Shown here: positions 50,701 to 62,135 of the stretch, piece by piece | Numbering within the stretch: position 1 is the first letter of the stretch | Layout: each line of letters begins with the position of its first letter | DNA from: Hormiphora californensis | Lineage: Eukaryota > Ctenophora > Tentaculata > Cydippida > Pleurobrachiidae | DNA: 64,000 nt | NCBI GenBank assembly: GCA_020137815.1 | Contig: CM035354.1 | Location: 6,214,015 to 6,278,014 of the forward strand | Reading direction: 5' to 3' | Notes under the pieces: model-generated | What the model was told of the DNA's origin: nothing | Databases searched by the model: none | What the model saw: the letters and a program-made list of their open reading frames with translations, nothing else | Position numbers and translations under genes: made by a program

Positions 50701-53700
50701 TTTTACCATTTTTTGGAGGTTTTTGGCCCCTAAACCATTGAAAACGTTGAGATAGGAATTTGAAACTAGTGCCAATCGTTAAAATGGTCATTTTTCTACC
50801 AAGAACCAAGTTTTCGTGTATATCCGATTTATGGTTAGATTTGGGCAAATTGTTGAAATCTGCCAACTAGGAGAACCGTAACTTGATTTTCTTGTTTTTT
50901 GGATTTTGGCATTTTTGACAAACTTCTGATTGAAATGGTCAATCGGGACCATGCTTAAGTTGTTTATGGAACAATTTTCGACTAAAATCCAAGATTTCAT
51001 ACCAATCCAATAACAGATCGTTGATTTATAGAAAAATTAAGTAGGCAAAACGGTCAAAATAAGCAAGAAAAGTTGTCATTTTGACCGTTTTGCCTACTTA
51101 ATTTTTCTATAAATCAACGATCTGTTATTGGATTGGTATGAAATCTTGGATTTTAGTCGAAAATTGTTCCATAAACAACTTAAGCATGGTCCCGATTGAC
51201 CATTTCAATCAGAAGTTTGTCAAAAATGCCAAAATCCAAAAAACAAGAAAATCAAGTTACGGTTCTCCTAGTTGGCAGATTTCAACAATTTGCCCAAATC
51301 TAACCATAAATCGGATATACACGAAAACTTGGTTCTTGGTAGAAAAATGACCATTTTAACGATTGGCACTAGTTTCAAATTCCTATCTCAACGTTTTCAA
51401 TGGTTTAGGGGCCAAAAACCTCCAAAAAATGGTAAAAAATCAACTTTTGACCATTTTACAGTCATTTTAGAGATTCGACTTCAACGGCAATCGATTCTAC
51501 GTGCAAAAATAGGTGGGGGTGACATATTTCGTGTGCTAAGTCATTATGGATTTTTCGGGACCACGTTTAATATAGCCAATTTTGACCCAAATCAAATAAA
51601 GGTAAAAAAAAAGATTTTAGGGAATGGAATGTTTTTTCCCGCACCGTAGCGCCATTCTGTAGACCCTCAGCTACCACGTACAAGTGGTGGTTTCCCGTCG
51701 CATGCTAGGTCGTGTTAAAATTTCACCAGGCACGCCGTGGCTAACAACTCACCTCAAGTTTAACTCTGAAAGGAGAGCAGCTCGGATCAGCGAGGCTCTG
51801 AGCGAGGGTGTACCCGGGAAGGTTGGGAGGCAGGAGGTCCTCTGGAGACCCATCTGGGTACTTGTCCTCCATCTGGGATTCCAGTTGTTCCACCCACCGG
51901 TCCATGGTTTTAACCGTGTTAGCTAGAAGGGGCGACATACCAGCCACATCTCCCGCAGAGAGACCGATACCTGGGAATATGGGTTCTTAGACTGATCCTA
52001 TCACCAATGCTAGTTTAGAATTATCCAAGGATTTCTTGCCTTGGTAAGGACTTAAATGCTATTCAAAGTGAGACTATACTGGACTCCTAGTATGAGATAT
52101 TTCAAGTAGTGGCGTTGATTTTCAAACTCCCCTGCAAGGCCTGTATGTTGAGTGCGTTACTAACCGTTAAGGAAGTTGGTCAGTTTGTCCCGGACATAAC
52201 ATACACACATGAGTCTCATGAGATGCCAACTGTAACAGAAAGGGTCCTCCGCGTCGTCACCATCATCATCCAGAGTTTCCTGGAGAGAAACAGTGGTACA
52301 ATTACACCAATTATCCCCTAAACTTTAGGGGATACGGTGTTATTATATATAGCGGGATCAGTGGCTTAGCCCGGCTGAGGCCGCGTAACCTCGAACATTG
52401 GTCTAGGGGTCTCGGCGATTTGCAAAATTTTTGTTTTTATTGCCACATTCATTTCCCCATGTAATGCGGGAACATAAATTGAATTTCAAGGAATATGGAA
52501 ATTGGAACTGCCACGAAAATTTAATTTATTTGCCACGATAAAGGGAGCATGAGAGCAAGGGTTGGATCTTGTTTTGTTTAAACCCTTTTTATTATCCCCG
52601 GGCGGGGCGCGGGGAGGGAGGGTCGAACAAGGGAAGTCGGATCAGTGAACCTGGAATCTAAATTGGATTATAGAGAGAGAGAGAGAGACGAAATTTGAAA
52701 AATAAGGGGCCCTGTCTTGAGACCTCCAATTTGGCAAATATTTTTAGGAGTTGGATGAAGATACACTACAGCGACTTTGAGTTGTTAAGTTGAAATTGTA
52801 AAGCACGATGGTTATTACTTATTTTTATAGCGACATTATTGTACGTGTTTCTGTCGCTGTAACACATACTAACAAAACATGAATTGTAGAAAGGAGGGGC
52901 CATAAAATTGCGACGAAATTCAATTTTCAGACCGCAGTTTACGCGACAGAGGGCCGGAGCATGAGAAAGGGTCGGAGAATGCACGGGATAAGTCCAATTT
53001 ATATTTCTTTCTAGCTATATGCAGCAGCGGAGTTAGTTTGAAATCGGATTATTTAGCATGAACGGTCGAGGGTCGAAATGAGAGGCCACCTGTAGTTGTA
53101 CATAATCCCTTTACCGGACAATAACTTAATCCCCACCCTTGTAACAAAATGTGGCATTACGTACAAAATGTTGCATAATAATAGGGAAGGAATATTAAAG
53201 AAAACCCATCCTAATCTAGTTTCGTTTGTTACCCCGCTTGAACCCTCCATTTACAATGAGTCTCTCCTAACTCGTTTCATCTTACCCATCTCTCTTTATT
53301 CTTGAATTTTCAACCCTTTCTCCGCTTATAAATCTATAAAATATATCTCCCCCATGCCTTCTCATATTTATCAATGACGTATTCTCTTTGTTTAAAACGC
53401 TAAACGATCGAACACCCCAAATACTGTTGTTGAGCAATATTGGTTCAGTTGCTATTTTAATTTTTAGCCAACACACTGTTGTTAGTATCGTTTTAGTTAA
53501 CCAAACTAACCAGCCTCCCCTTTGTTGGGATACCCTCCAGCCCAATTGTTGTTTTGTTCATAAAATGTCTTTAAATTAGCTAGAACTGCAAATTGAACAT
53601 TTTATCTACCGGTTTGACTGTAACATCATGTCTACCTCATTTCACTTGTCAGGCACTGACTGTAAATCGCGCACCCTCGATCGCTCCGCGGCCTCACGGA

Positions 53701-56700
53701 GCCGCACCGGGCCTTCGGCCCGGTACGAAGAGGACGGTTTTATAAGAGACAAAATGTCACATACCTCATTCTCTCTCCCCAGTCCCCACCTCATGTTACA
53801 CATACCTCATACTCGCTGTCAACCTCAAACATGTTACTCGTATCAACAGGGTGCTCCTTCCTAAAGAATTCAACCAGAGACATGGAGGGAGGGAAGTAGG
53901 TCTCCTTCACAGTCACCACACTATCAGTAGGTTTCACACGGGGACTCTTGACCCTGATCCGCTCTCCCATTATACCCACACTCTTCCTCCGTGTTCCAGG
54001 TCGAGGGCTGGTGTCCACACTTTGGACGGTCGTCCCGGTAACTTTGGTCCACATCTCTGTGGTGGGGATGTTGTCCAGTAGCTGGTTCAGTAGACCACCA
54101 TCTGAACTTACTATCGCGTGGACAAATAAACCTGGAATAGAAACAATGTTAGATAATATGTTAGAAACGTGTGGAAACATGTAAAAAAGTGGTTAAAACA
54201 TTTGGGTTTTAAATGTGTCAGGTTTGCTATTGTCCATGTATCATAACTCACCTAGGTAAACAGACACTATTGCTTCCACTAGTACCACAGCAATTGGCAG
54301 TGCTCCCTCCTTCTCATCGTGAACAAGGAATGCCTTCCCAGCGCTCACCAGGAAATACACACTGTTCCCGCTCAACCCCGGCCAGCTGAGCGGCTGATGC
54401 TTTACATACGCATAACTGTTAGGTATCTTATCACTTCCATGTCGTAATGCCAGGCACTGCCACATGCACGCCGAGGCAGAGAGAGCTAGAGAGTTCAGGA
54501 TGAGCACCTCGGGTTGTCTGAGATCATGTTGGACGCTGCACCTGTTAATCAGTTTGAGGGTGTGCCCGGTGAGCTGCCAGAGCATGTTGAGAGGTGTCAG
54601 GAGGAGGGGAGGGGGAGCTGTAGTGGTGAGAAGGGGTGGGAGGTCCACAGAGGTGGACTCGCTCTCCAGGGAGGTTATCAGTGTGGACATATCTCCACAA
54701 TTGTGGAATTCTTGGAGTAGGAAGAGGAGCTCCAGTCTTAGAGCGGCTAGATTATAGTCCATATCCCCGTGTAGTATACAGAAGAGAAGGAGGACTGACA
54801 AGATACTCTCCTCCATCTCGAATCTGCCAGAATCGTCCCCGGAGATAGACACAGTGTCGTCATTATCGCTAATATCGCTAGTGAGCTCACCGCTAAACTT
54901 CAAACTGCATAGTTTGGCTATTGTTTCTATCTCGTTTTTCAGCCACTGGCAGACTTTTAGACCTAGCTGATTAGCTCCAGGTAGGGAAGCAGCGGGAGAT
55001 TTGGAGCTCCCTCCTACTCCATCCGCAGATTCTACCTTACTACGGATTCTAGATCGTCCCCCGAACGGTCCCAACTCAGGATCGAACAGTTCTAAGAGGG
55101 CGTGGGGTAGGAAACGTAGTTCATCTGCTAGAATCTTAATACAGCACTTCAACTGGATTTGAACAATAAAGTGATCTAACCCATCACTCCAAACTACATC
55201 AAGCACTTCCTCTTCTTCATCCTCCTCCTCGTCCACAGTAACCGTTGTGGGAGCTCCCGTTTCCGTGGTTACCAACTCACTACTTTCACTTTCACTATCA
55301 GAATCATCGCTGCTGCTCAGGTCAATCTCATATTCCTCGTCCATATCAAACCTGCTGGAGGTGAAAGTTGGACCTGAATTTAACCAGTCCATCCCACCTC
55401 CCCCTAGAGAGCTAGTTGTGGACAGCTCGAATACAGGTGTGGCGGTGGCACTAGCAACTATAACATCATCCTGGGTTTCCGTTGCAACGGCCCCTAAAAT
55501 TCCTGTGTTTATCTGTTCATCACTCTTCCTCTCGCCATGTAGGGTCGTCTTGGTAACCCGTGTGAATCCCTTCTCTAGATACCCTAACACATCAAGAGAT
55601 AAGGCGGGACAGCCCATGTTGAATTGCGTGTAGGCAGTGGTGAATATCAGCTGTCGTTCCAGTGCGACTGCTGTGTAAACATTATTTGGCATGTCTGAGG
55701 GTGGCTCAAACGGCAAGGTAACGGGGTCTTTGCAGCGTTTTAGGACTGGATGATGGTGTAGGTAACAGTAGAAACTGAAAATATGAGGCAGCAGGACCCG
55801 GGAACAGCCTGGTTTTAGGAGGCAGTAAAGGGCGTTCTGGTATTCCCCTAGCCACCAATGTGCCATGGAGACCCTAAACAGATCGCTGTCGCCATGACAA
55901 CCAATCTTATCACCATCACTCCTTCCCAGGATGTGTGTGGAGAGGACTCGTTTAAATGACATGTTACTCTCGGTTGTGTTGTCAGGGAAGGCATTCTGAG
56001 GCTCCTCGTATAGCCTAGCAACCACTAGAGCCAACTGTGGATCTCCACAATATTTGAGGATGAGATCCAGTGCATCTTCTAGCGCATCCGCAAGAAGGAA
56101 GAATGCTGCTGCGTGGGTGTATCTCTGTTGTCCTAGTAACACGAATGCGTTCTTCTTAGCAGCGGTTTTCCATCTTGCTTCCGTGAAGTCATGTTTCAAG
56201 AAATCAGACATCTTGGTATCCCTAACAGTCCTGTAGAGACCCTGAAGCAGTGTCTTTTTCCTCATTGCAAAGTAGAACAGGGCACATTCTAGTGGTTTCT
56301 TGGTCTGTTGAAACTTGGTCTTGCACACAATCTCAATGAGGTTCTTCAGGGCGGGTCCACTCCGGACCCACCAACCCACCCCAACAGCACTCAACTCCTC
56401 CCAAGTCAGGGATTTCTCCTTGAAACCCGGAATCAGGTCAATAAGCTCACTCTGGCAGGTGCTATGATACGCCCAGATGAAATCATGGGGGTGCAGTGGG
56501 AGTTTCTCACTCCGTTTTGAGATGCTGGCTTGGTATCTCATTTCCAGGGTAAATCTCAGGCCACAATCATCTAAATCCTGACCCTGGGGCTCGGCGTGAC
56601 CGGTAGTATCAGAAAATGACTGAGTAGTGGAACCCACAGTTAGTGCCAGACACGACAGGGACAACTGCTCACCTCGCGTCAGACCTGGCAACTGATAATG

Positions 56701-59700
56701 CCCCAGATACAAATCCAAATCCTCCGCTCTCCGAACATCGAACACTAGACCGGCATCATACTCACTCTCGCTGTGAGCCAGGCAGCGTCTCCTGATAAAA
56801 CTATGCTCCTCCTCAGCATCAGAAAACAGTCCTCCCTCATCATCACTGTCTCCCAGGTTGGTAGTGGTACTGAGGAGAGCGGAGTAGTCCACATCCTCAC
56901 CCATATCACCATGGAGATGATCCTTTTCAACAAATTCATCAAGGATGGAGATGTTGTTCAGATCGTAGAGGGGTAGCGGGGGGATTATCCGGACCACAGA
57001 GTTGTCTGCTTGGATCTTGTGTTTACTGGATCGTTCGTAGGAGACCAAGAATCGTAGAAGGTAATGGAGGATCATCTTAACTTCAGGGACTTTCCGACCA
57101 TCTATCAACTGTCTTAGCACGTATGGGTGATACTGGGGTAGTCGGGGTTGAAGGGACAAAGAATCGTTGAAAACATTCCCCACACCCCTTTCTAGATGAG
57201 CATGATGATCCAGAACTGTTACCTCTCCCTGGGTATACCAAGGGGAATACAGCTGCAGCTCTGTATTGATACCCAACAAGAGAGATCCCGTGCTATTCCA
57301 GCTGAGTGACCGTGGTTCCGCTGGGCTGCATCCCAGTTGCACCCGGATCAGTGTGACCCACCCCTCGTCTTTGTGGTAGTGTTGGATTGTGGAGGGGGTG
57401 GTAGATTGGAGGGAGGAGCAGGAGCAGGGGGTTAGGATCCACAGAGAATCTCCCTGGACGAGTGCCAGGATATGACACCCATTAGCAGTTGACATGAAGT
57501 CAATAAAGACTGGACCAGTGTTGTGTTTACTGCCCTCTAGCACGATCTTATCCTCCAACACCCACCGTGCCCCACCACTACTCTCACACTCGTAGAGAGA
57601 CACCGTAGTACCCTCAGGGAGGTTGGTCTCCGCCAGGGCAAGTCTTCCAGGGAGACTGTTCCCTAAATACACATTTCCCTGGTTTTCAGGGGAGTTTATC
57701 TGGAGTTGTGTTATCTGGGAATCCGGCCAGGTCGACCAGACTCCTAACTCGGAGAGGGCAAAACAGCGGACAAGCCCATCGGAGGTGAGGCCGCTGAAGA
57801 GGTAGGGGGATCTGGTGCCGCGGGGTAGGAATTTAGGGGTGGCCACCGTACAGGCGGAGGGGGAGCATCGGATTAGGCAGGTGTCAGCCGGTATTGGCAG
57901 TGGACCGTTAGATATCGCATCCCACCTGGAGGGAAGATAGGTTTTAGGGAATGAAAGAGTTTTAGAATGAAGATTTTCAGGATGATGAAATTTAGAAATG
58001 GGGTGGAAGGGGTGGAGTAGTTTCTGAGAAAGAGACTGTTCTAGTACCGAGAAACTGATCGTAATTCTTGAAGAGCATCATGTTATTGATTTTCGAAACA
58101 CTATTCTCGAACAATATAAATCGTTGATAAAGCCATGTTTGGAGGGATTTAGGTGGAGAGACAATGCCCCCTCCGACATCACCCCGAGAAAACTTACACC
58201 TCCCCCTCTCAAATTTCTCTCCTTACACCTCCCCCTCTCAGATCTCTCTCCCTCTCAGATCTCTCTTCACCTACATCACACGCACGTCGCACAACAACGC
58301 AACTGCCCCTCTTGATGCATATGATACGCATGTTTCTGTTTTATACACCCTCTCTTTCCCTTTATCTCTCATTTGCCCATCTTATTCTACTTTTGAAGCT
58401 TATGTTTTCCTTTACATGCACATCATGCTTGGCCCGAATCTACCTTTTGAAAACTACACGAGGCCATGTGCGGTAGTGTGAATCGGGACTACACCCTAGC
58501 AAGTAGAGAATATAGGACATGGGAGGGCAGATAATATGGGGGTTTCTTGTGTTGCTTACCTAACGCAGAAGAAGTTATTATGGATTGGTTGAATTCGCTG
58601 GGGGTCCTTCAGTAGCGTTCCTGTGTCTGCTTCCTTGCTTACATTAACCTAAAGAGAGGGAAGGATTAAAAGAGGCTGGCTATGCAATTTGTTACGTTCT
58701 AACCCTTCTTTATAGCACGGAGAGAGATGGTCGAAGCAAGGCTGTGATATTGAAAGGGTATTGTTATTTTAGTGGCACACCCCATGTGATTCTTTAGGGG
58801 ACAACTTGGAACATGTTCAACAGGGTATTTTGTTTTAACTTTTAGGATAATATTTTCCTTTGACTCCTGTCATTTAACCGTTAAATAAATAGTCGCCTAA
58901 CCGTCAAACAGTCGTCAGACCGTTAAATTTTAACGGTCAGGCGATTATTAACTAGAAGATTCTGGCTTGTGTTCGCTGTAGTCTTTCAACTCTACCGCAG
59001 AAGAGCTGCATAGCAAGTCACACGCAACCTAAATTTGTGTTCTAGGCCAACTCCATAAGATGGCCTTGATTCGATTTTACATAATATGCTGAAAATAACA
59101 TACATATTCATTCAGCTTATCAAACGTCCTCACCTTTATAGTCCGTACTGCAGATTGGGAGTTGGTCGTGACCAGAACTACGAAATATTCCTCCAACCCT
59201 CCCTCCTGTACCTGAAAACAATGGGGGCTGGTGAGCTCACTAGAAGATTCCAAAATATAGGGTTGATGTTAGTTTTTTTATGGCTTAATGAGAGACAGGA
59301 AGAGAGAAAAATGGGGAGCGAGAGAGGGGCTAGTTATTGTTATGCGTCCCCGAAACTGGACTTGTTCTTTTGTTGTGGTGCACTTAGTTCTATTGGATAT
59401 ATTCGGTGCGCAGAATCTCATTTCTTTCTCGTAGCATTATATTCGCTTACTCTCTGCAAGCTGCATTCTAAATAATCTTGTAAAAACTTCCTTGTATTTG
59501 TGACAACCCCACACTCACATATTGCTTGAGGGTAGTGGCACTTTTTTGGATCGGATCACATGGTGGGGTTAGACTAACAAGGAAGAAAGAAGTTTTTACT
59601 AGTAGATTTGTGATTGCCCCGCAGGCCCAGTTTGCTAGTAAGTTGTAACTCATACAGCCCTCTGATCGATGGTAATAATGACACCCCTCCCCCTAGGGCT

Positions 59701-60435
59701 ATTAGACATGCTGTCACTTTCAGCAATTACTCAATCAGCTTGCCTCACGAGTCACGACTGAGAGAGGGGTGTGAAGGTTGTTCAATAACTCTACTCAGTC
59801 TGTTCTTTGCTGTTCGAGATCACATTTGAATATTCATTGCACCTTTCCCTGAAAGCTTTCTCTCTCTCTCTCACTATCTCTCTCACTCTCGCTGCTCTCT
59901 TTCTCCCTCAATTCCTATCTTTTTCTACATATAATGGTATATGCCTCTCTCTCGGTCCCTATTTTTTCTATCTAACTTGCTGTCATATGGTACAGCTCTG
60001 AGTACCTCATTTGCATCTTGCATCACCCTTATTTCTATTTTCTTGAGAGAACTGTTATGGTTATGTGGCATGGTGTACACTTTAGAATATAATGAGAACT
60101 GAAAAATATATGATCCGATTCCCCGGTTATACCAACGAAATGTTTATCGTTAGCCTATTGATCAATGTCTAGCGTGCGCCAGATCCGTTCTCGTTCACGT
60201 CTGAAAGAAAGGGTCGAGGCACACGTCAGACAGCTTGATACTATCCTGATTAACTCTTACCCTTGTGGGGTTGCCGGTGACCATCTCAGTTGAGTAGGTA
60301 TGGAGCAGTGCACATGTTGCATCCTCTTCCCCAAGATCTGCTATCCGTCCAACATGGTAGATCTTGCTTGCTCCGGTTCCACTACTCTTTGAACGGAGAT
60401 CACCCTCCCCGACAAATATCCCGCCTCCCTCGCCA
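46312..60435 (-). CDS. DMXL: DmX-like protein (rabconnectin-3 alpha / Rav1 family), C-terminal two thirds, partial
   Basis: Exons by splice site and phase: 60261-60435, 59134-59211, 58560-58648, 54252-57925, 53806-54131, 52165-52279, 51753-51970, 50144-50227, 49597-49680, 48115-48286, 47925-48037, 47680-47762, 47108-47568, 46828-46910, 46586-46688, 46312-46403 (stop TAG). Phase holds at every junction and gives about 1,980 residues. The family assembles the V-ATPase: Rav1 in the yeast RAVE complex, DMXL with WDR7 in animals, acting on endosomes and synaptic vesicles. Evidence is the Rav1-like core in the big exon and the terminal WD40 propeller. The N-terminal WD40 part (about 1,000 residues in relatives) is not found between 60,435 and the GPCR gene, so it should lie right of the window or is lost. 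Confidence 0.85.
48711..49195. repeat. Minisatellite of 19-bp GTGATGGGGTGCTAGAGTG units
   Basis: About 25 variable units (GGTGATGGGGTGCTAGAGT, with GGGACTGAGTGGTGC and GGGGTCGTAG variants) lie in a DmX-like intron between exons 49597-49680 and 48115-48286. Confidence 0.9.
50399..51739. mobile_element. 1.34-kb perfect palindromic (foldback) element in a DmX-like intron
   Basis: The arms of about 660 bp begin CACGGCGTGCCTGGTGAAAT and mirror each other to a centre near 51,063 with a spacer of only about 17 bases. The open frames on the two arms (125 and 70 codons) are identical, so the arms are essentially perfect. GCTA occurs at both outer borders (50,395-50,398 and 51,740-51,743), a candidate 4-bp target duplication. 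The family is not recognised. The right end lies 12 bases from the splice donor of exon 51753-51970. Confidence 0.85.
52567..52632. repeat. Dispersed hairpin repeat, copy 2
   Basis: CTTGTTTTGTTTAAACCC and GGGAGGGAGGGTCGAACAAG surround a GC-rich core (CCCCGGGCGGGGCGCGGGG). It matches copy 1 at 7,639-7,687. Confidence 0.5.
53682..53726. other. Two adjacent GC-rich stem-loops in a DmX-like intron
   Basis: GCTCCG...CGGAGC is followed directly by ACCGGGCC-TTC-GGCCCGGT, whose tip is a CTTCGG (UUCG-type) loop when transcribed on the plus strand. The GC content stands out from the AT-rich surroundings. No known RNA family was recognised. Confidence 0.5.
54252..57925 (-). CDS. DmX-like 3.7-kb exon: Rav1-type core domain
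   Basis: One open exon of about 1,225 codons. It begins as the last blades of an N-terminal propeller (FSGLTSDGLVRCFALSELGV, LSWNSTGSLLLGINTELQLY). Next comes the RAVE-family alpha-solenoid: LPQYHPYVLRQLIDGRKVPE, LECALFYFAMRKKTLLQGLY, FLKHDFTEARWKTAAKKNAF, YTHAAAFFLLADALEDALDL and CGDPQLALVVARLYEEPQ, the most conserved stretch of Rav1 and DMXL. An acidic Ser/Asp/Glu linker (DLSSSDDSDSESESS, DEEEDEEEE) follows and then a second helical part (LDHFIVQIQLKCCIKILADE). The lack of introns over 3.7 kb contrasts with the small flanking exons. Confidence 0.88.
58696..58740. repeat. Dispersed hairpin repeat, diverged copy 3
   Basis: GTTCTAACCCTTCTTTATAG and GAGAGATGGTCGAAGCAAG keep the layout of copies 1 and 2 with more substitutions. 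Confidence 0.4.
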
Positions 60436-60860
60436 CTGCAAAACATAGGGGATCTGGGTTAGCTTCTCGGGGGGGGGGGGGGGGGGTACGGGGTATTTAG
60501 AATTGGGCAAACTTTAGGGTTAAAGAAGGGATGGTGAGAAGGGAGAGAGAGAAAGGAAATCAGATAGGAAATCACACACATCTTACAAAAACATATAATT
60601 TAGATCAGCCTTTGCCATCAGCTTACACAAGCTAAATATCTTTTAGCGCACATGTTCTTTACCCCTCCAATCTCGATACCATTTATTGTAGTTGGGTTGT
60701 CATGGTAACCATGTCATGGTCCCCCCTTGGTGGTACCCAGGCGGTCTTTGAGTCACCTATGTGAGTCAGCTGGAGGCTCCCGTGAGTCCCCTAGAAAATG
60801 GAGCGGAGGCCTTTGAACTAATTTACGGGTCGCTTATAGTCGCTACTAGAATATATGCTA

Positions 60861-61023
60861 CAGTCGGACCCCGATTTAGGGACACCCTCGGGGGAAAGGC
60901 TCTTGTCCACTAAATCGGGGTGTCCACTGTCCACTAAATCGGGGTCAAATAAGGTTAATTTCCTATATCGGGGGAAAAAATCCTGTCCCTAAATCGGGGT
61001 GCCACTAAATCGGGGTCCGACTG
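60861..61023. mobile_element. pogo-like MITE, complete copy (163 bp)
   Basis: It starts CAGTCGGACCCCGATTTAGG, ends AATCGGGGTCCGACTG and is flanked by TA on both sides. It has the same internal order as the copy at 33,684-33,855 (GGGGGAAAGG block, central TATATCGGGGGAA, repeated AAATCGGGG words). Confidence 0.8.
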
Positions 61024-61449
61024 TATTTATATTGTTCGGCCTGGTATGTCGACAATACGTATGCAGCTTCCTTAAACTAATATTAATGGCAGTCCCCTTC
61101 GGTCATCTTTCCTTTTCGCCATGCTAAAAGTCCCTCTTTCTTACCCCATAGCTTCACGTAGCTTCGCATATATGCAACTCAATTTCATAGTCCCGAGGTC
61201 TTCCAGTTCTACTATCTAGGCCATAAGTTATAGCAGGGAGCCTCGTGTGTGCAGACTGTGCACACGAAGATCACTCTTCTTTTTCTACAGGACCTGCAGC
61301 TCACAAGGAGGGGGGCATAAGGTCCTGTGCAGTGTTATCCTATATAGCTCTTTACAGTTTCGCAATTCTGCACCTAACTCAATATAAATACGTCTCAGCC
61401 GTTTAATTTGCAATGCATAACCTAGCAAACGTGCAAAAAGTGACAAATT

Positions 61450-61510
61450 TTCTTTACTATGGAAAAACCCTTCCGCCGAGGAGTCCGGTAAATCGGGGTT
61501 ATGTGTACTG
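61450..61510. mobile_element. Diverged pogo-like MITE end
   Basis: Read from 61,510 leftward on the minus strand: CAGTACACATAACCCCGATT, then a TACCGGACTCCTCGGCGGAA-type block and GGGTTTTT. The order of motifs parallels the two complete MITEs, but the first bases differ. The left border was not resolved. Confidence 0.4.
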
Positions 61511-62135
61511 CATTTCTTCAACACATCTTTGTTGTGCCCTTTGATGCTAATATCTATCATATTCTCAATCTCAGTTTGTTGTATGCATTTTGTTTCGAAT
61601 TAGCATTTAACAACTTGGATAACAACGTACTGATGGAGACCAGGGGGCGGGCTGTCTTTGCTTTTCTCTAACTAAAAACGCGTACCAACTTAAAATGCGT
61701 AGTATATAAGCAGTTAAAATTAATAGCATATATTGCAGAGACTCTGACTGTAATATAATGCGACCGCAACGCAAAAACCCTCCCGTTGCGTTATCTATCA
61801 TACCCCCCATAATTTTGGTTTTTTGTAGCTGCAGCCTGCACGTGTGATTATTTTGAACACTGCTTCGGTATCAGTATCATTCAGTCATGCATGCCCCTAG
61901 ATTAGGTTCAAAACCTCAAACCTGCTTTTTCTTCTTCTATATTTTGAGCCTCAAAATAGATACGCCCATCTCTCTCGTATAACGACTGTAAGAGGGGTGG
62001 GGTGACAACGTGACGTGACCCCCCCCCCCCCCCCCCCCGTACTGCGTATGCCCTCCACAACAAGCCTACAATCTTTCAACATACACAGACTTGATGAGAC
62101 CCGAGCTGACTTTATAACCTCCCGTTCTATTAGTC

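Larger units (their letters stand above)
60436..62135. other. Interval between the first DmX-like exon in the window and the GPCR start
   Basis: No exon could be supported. It holds an 18-G run (60,469-60,486, a C tract in the sense of the DmX-like intron), a complete pogo-like MITE, a diverged relative ending near 61,510, and a 20-C run (62,019-62,038). The minus-strand frame 61,285-61,560 falls within the diverged MITE relative and shows no domain. Confidence 0.6.

Noticed and set aside
50489..51649. Identical 125-codon frames on the two palindrome arms as a gene pair
   Set aside because: They are mirror images of one repeat arm, without known domain or conserved start context.
59086..59475. 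Plus-strand 129-codon frame
   Set aside because: It overlaps the minus-strand DmX-like exon 59134-59211 and has no recognisable domain.
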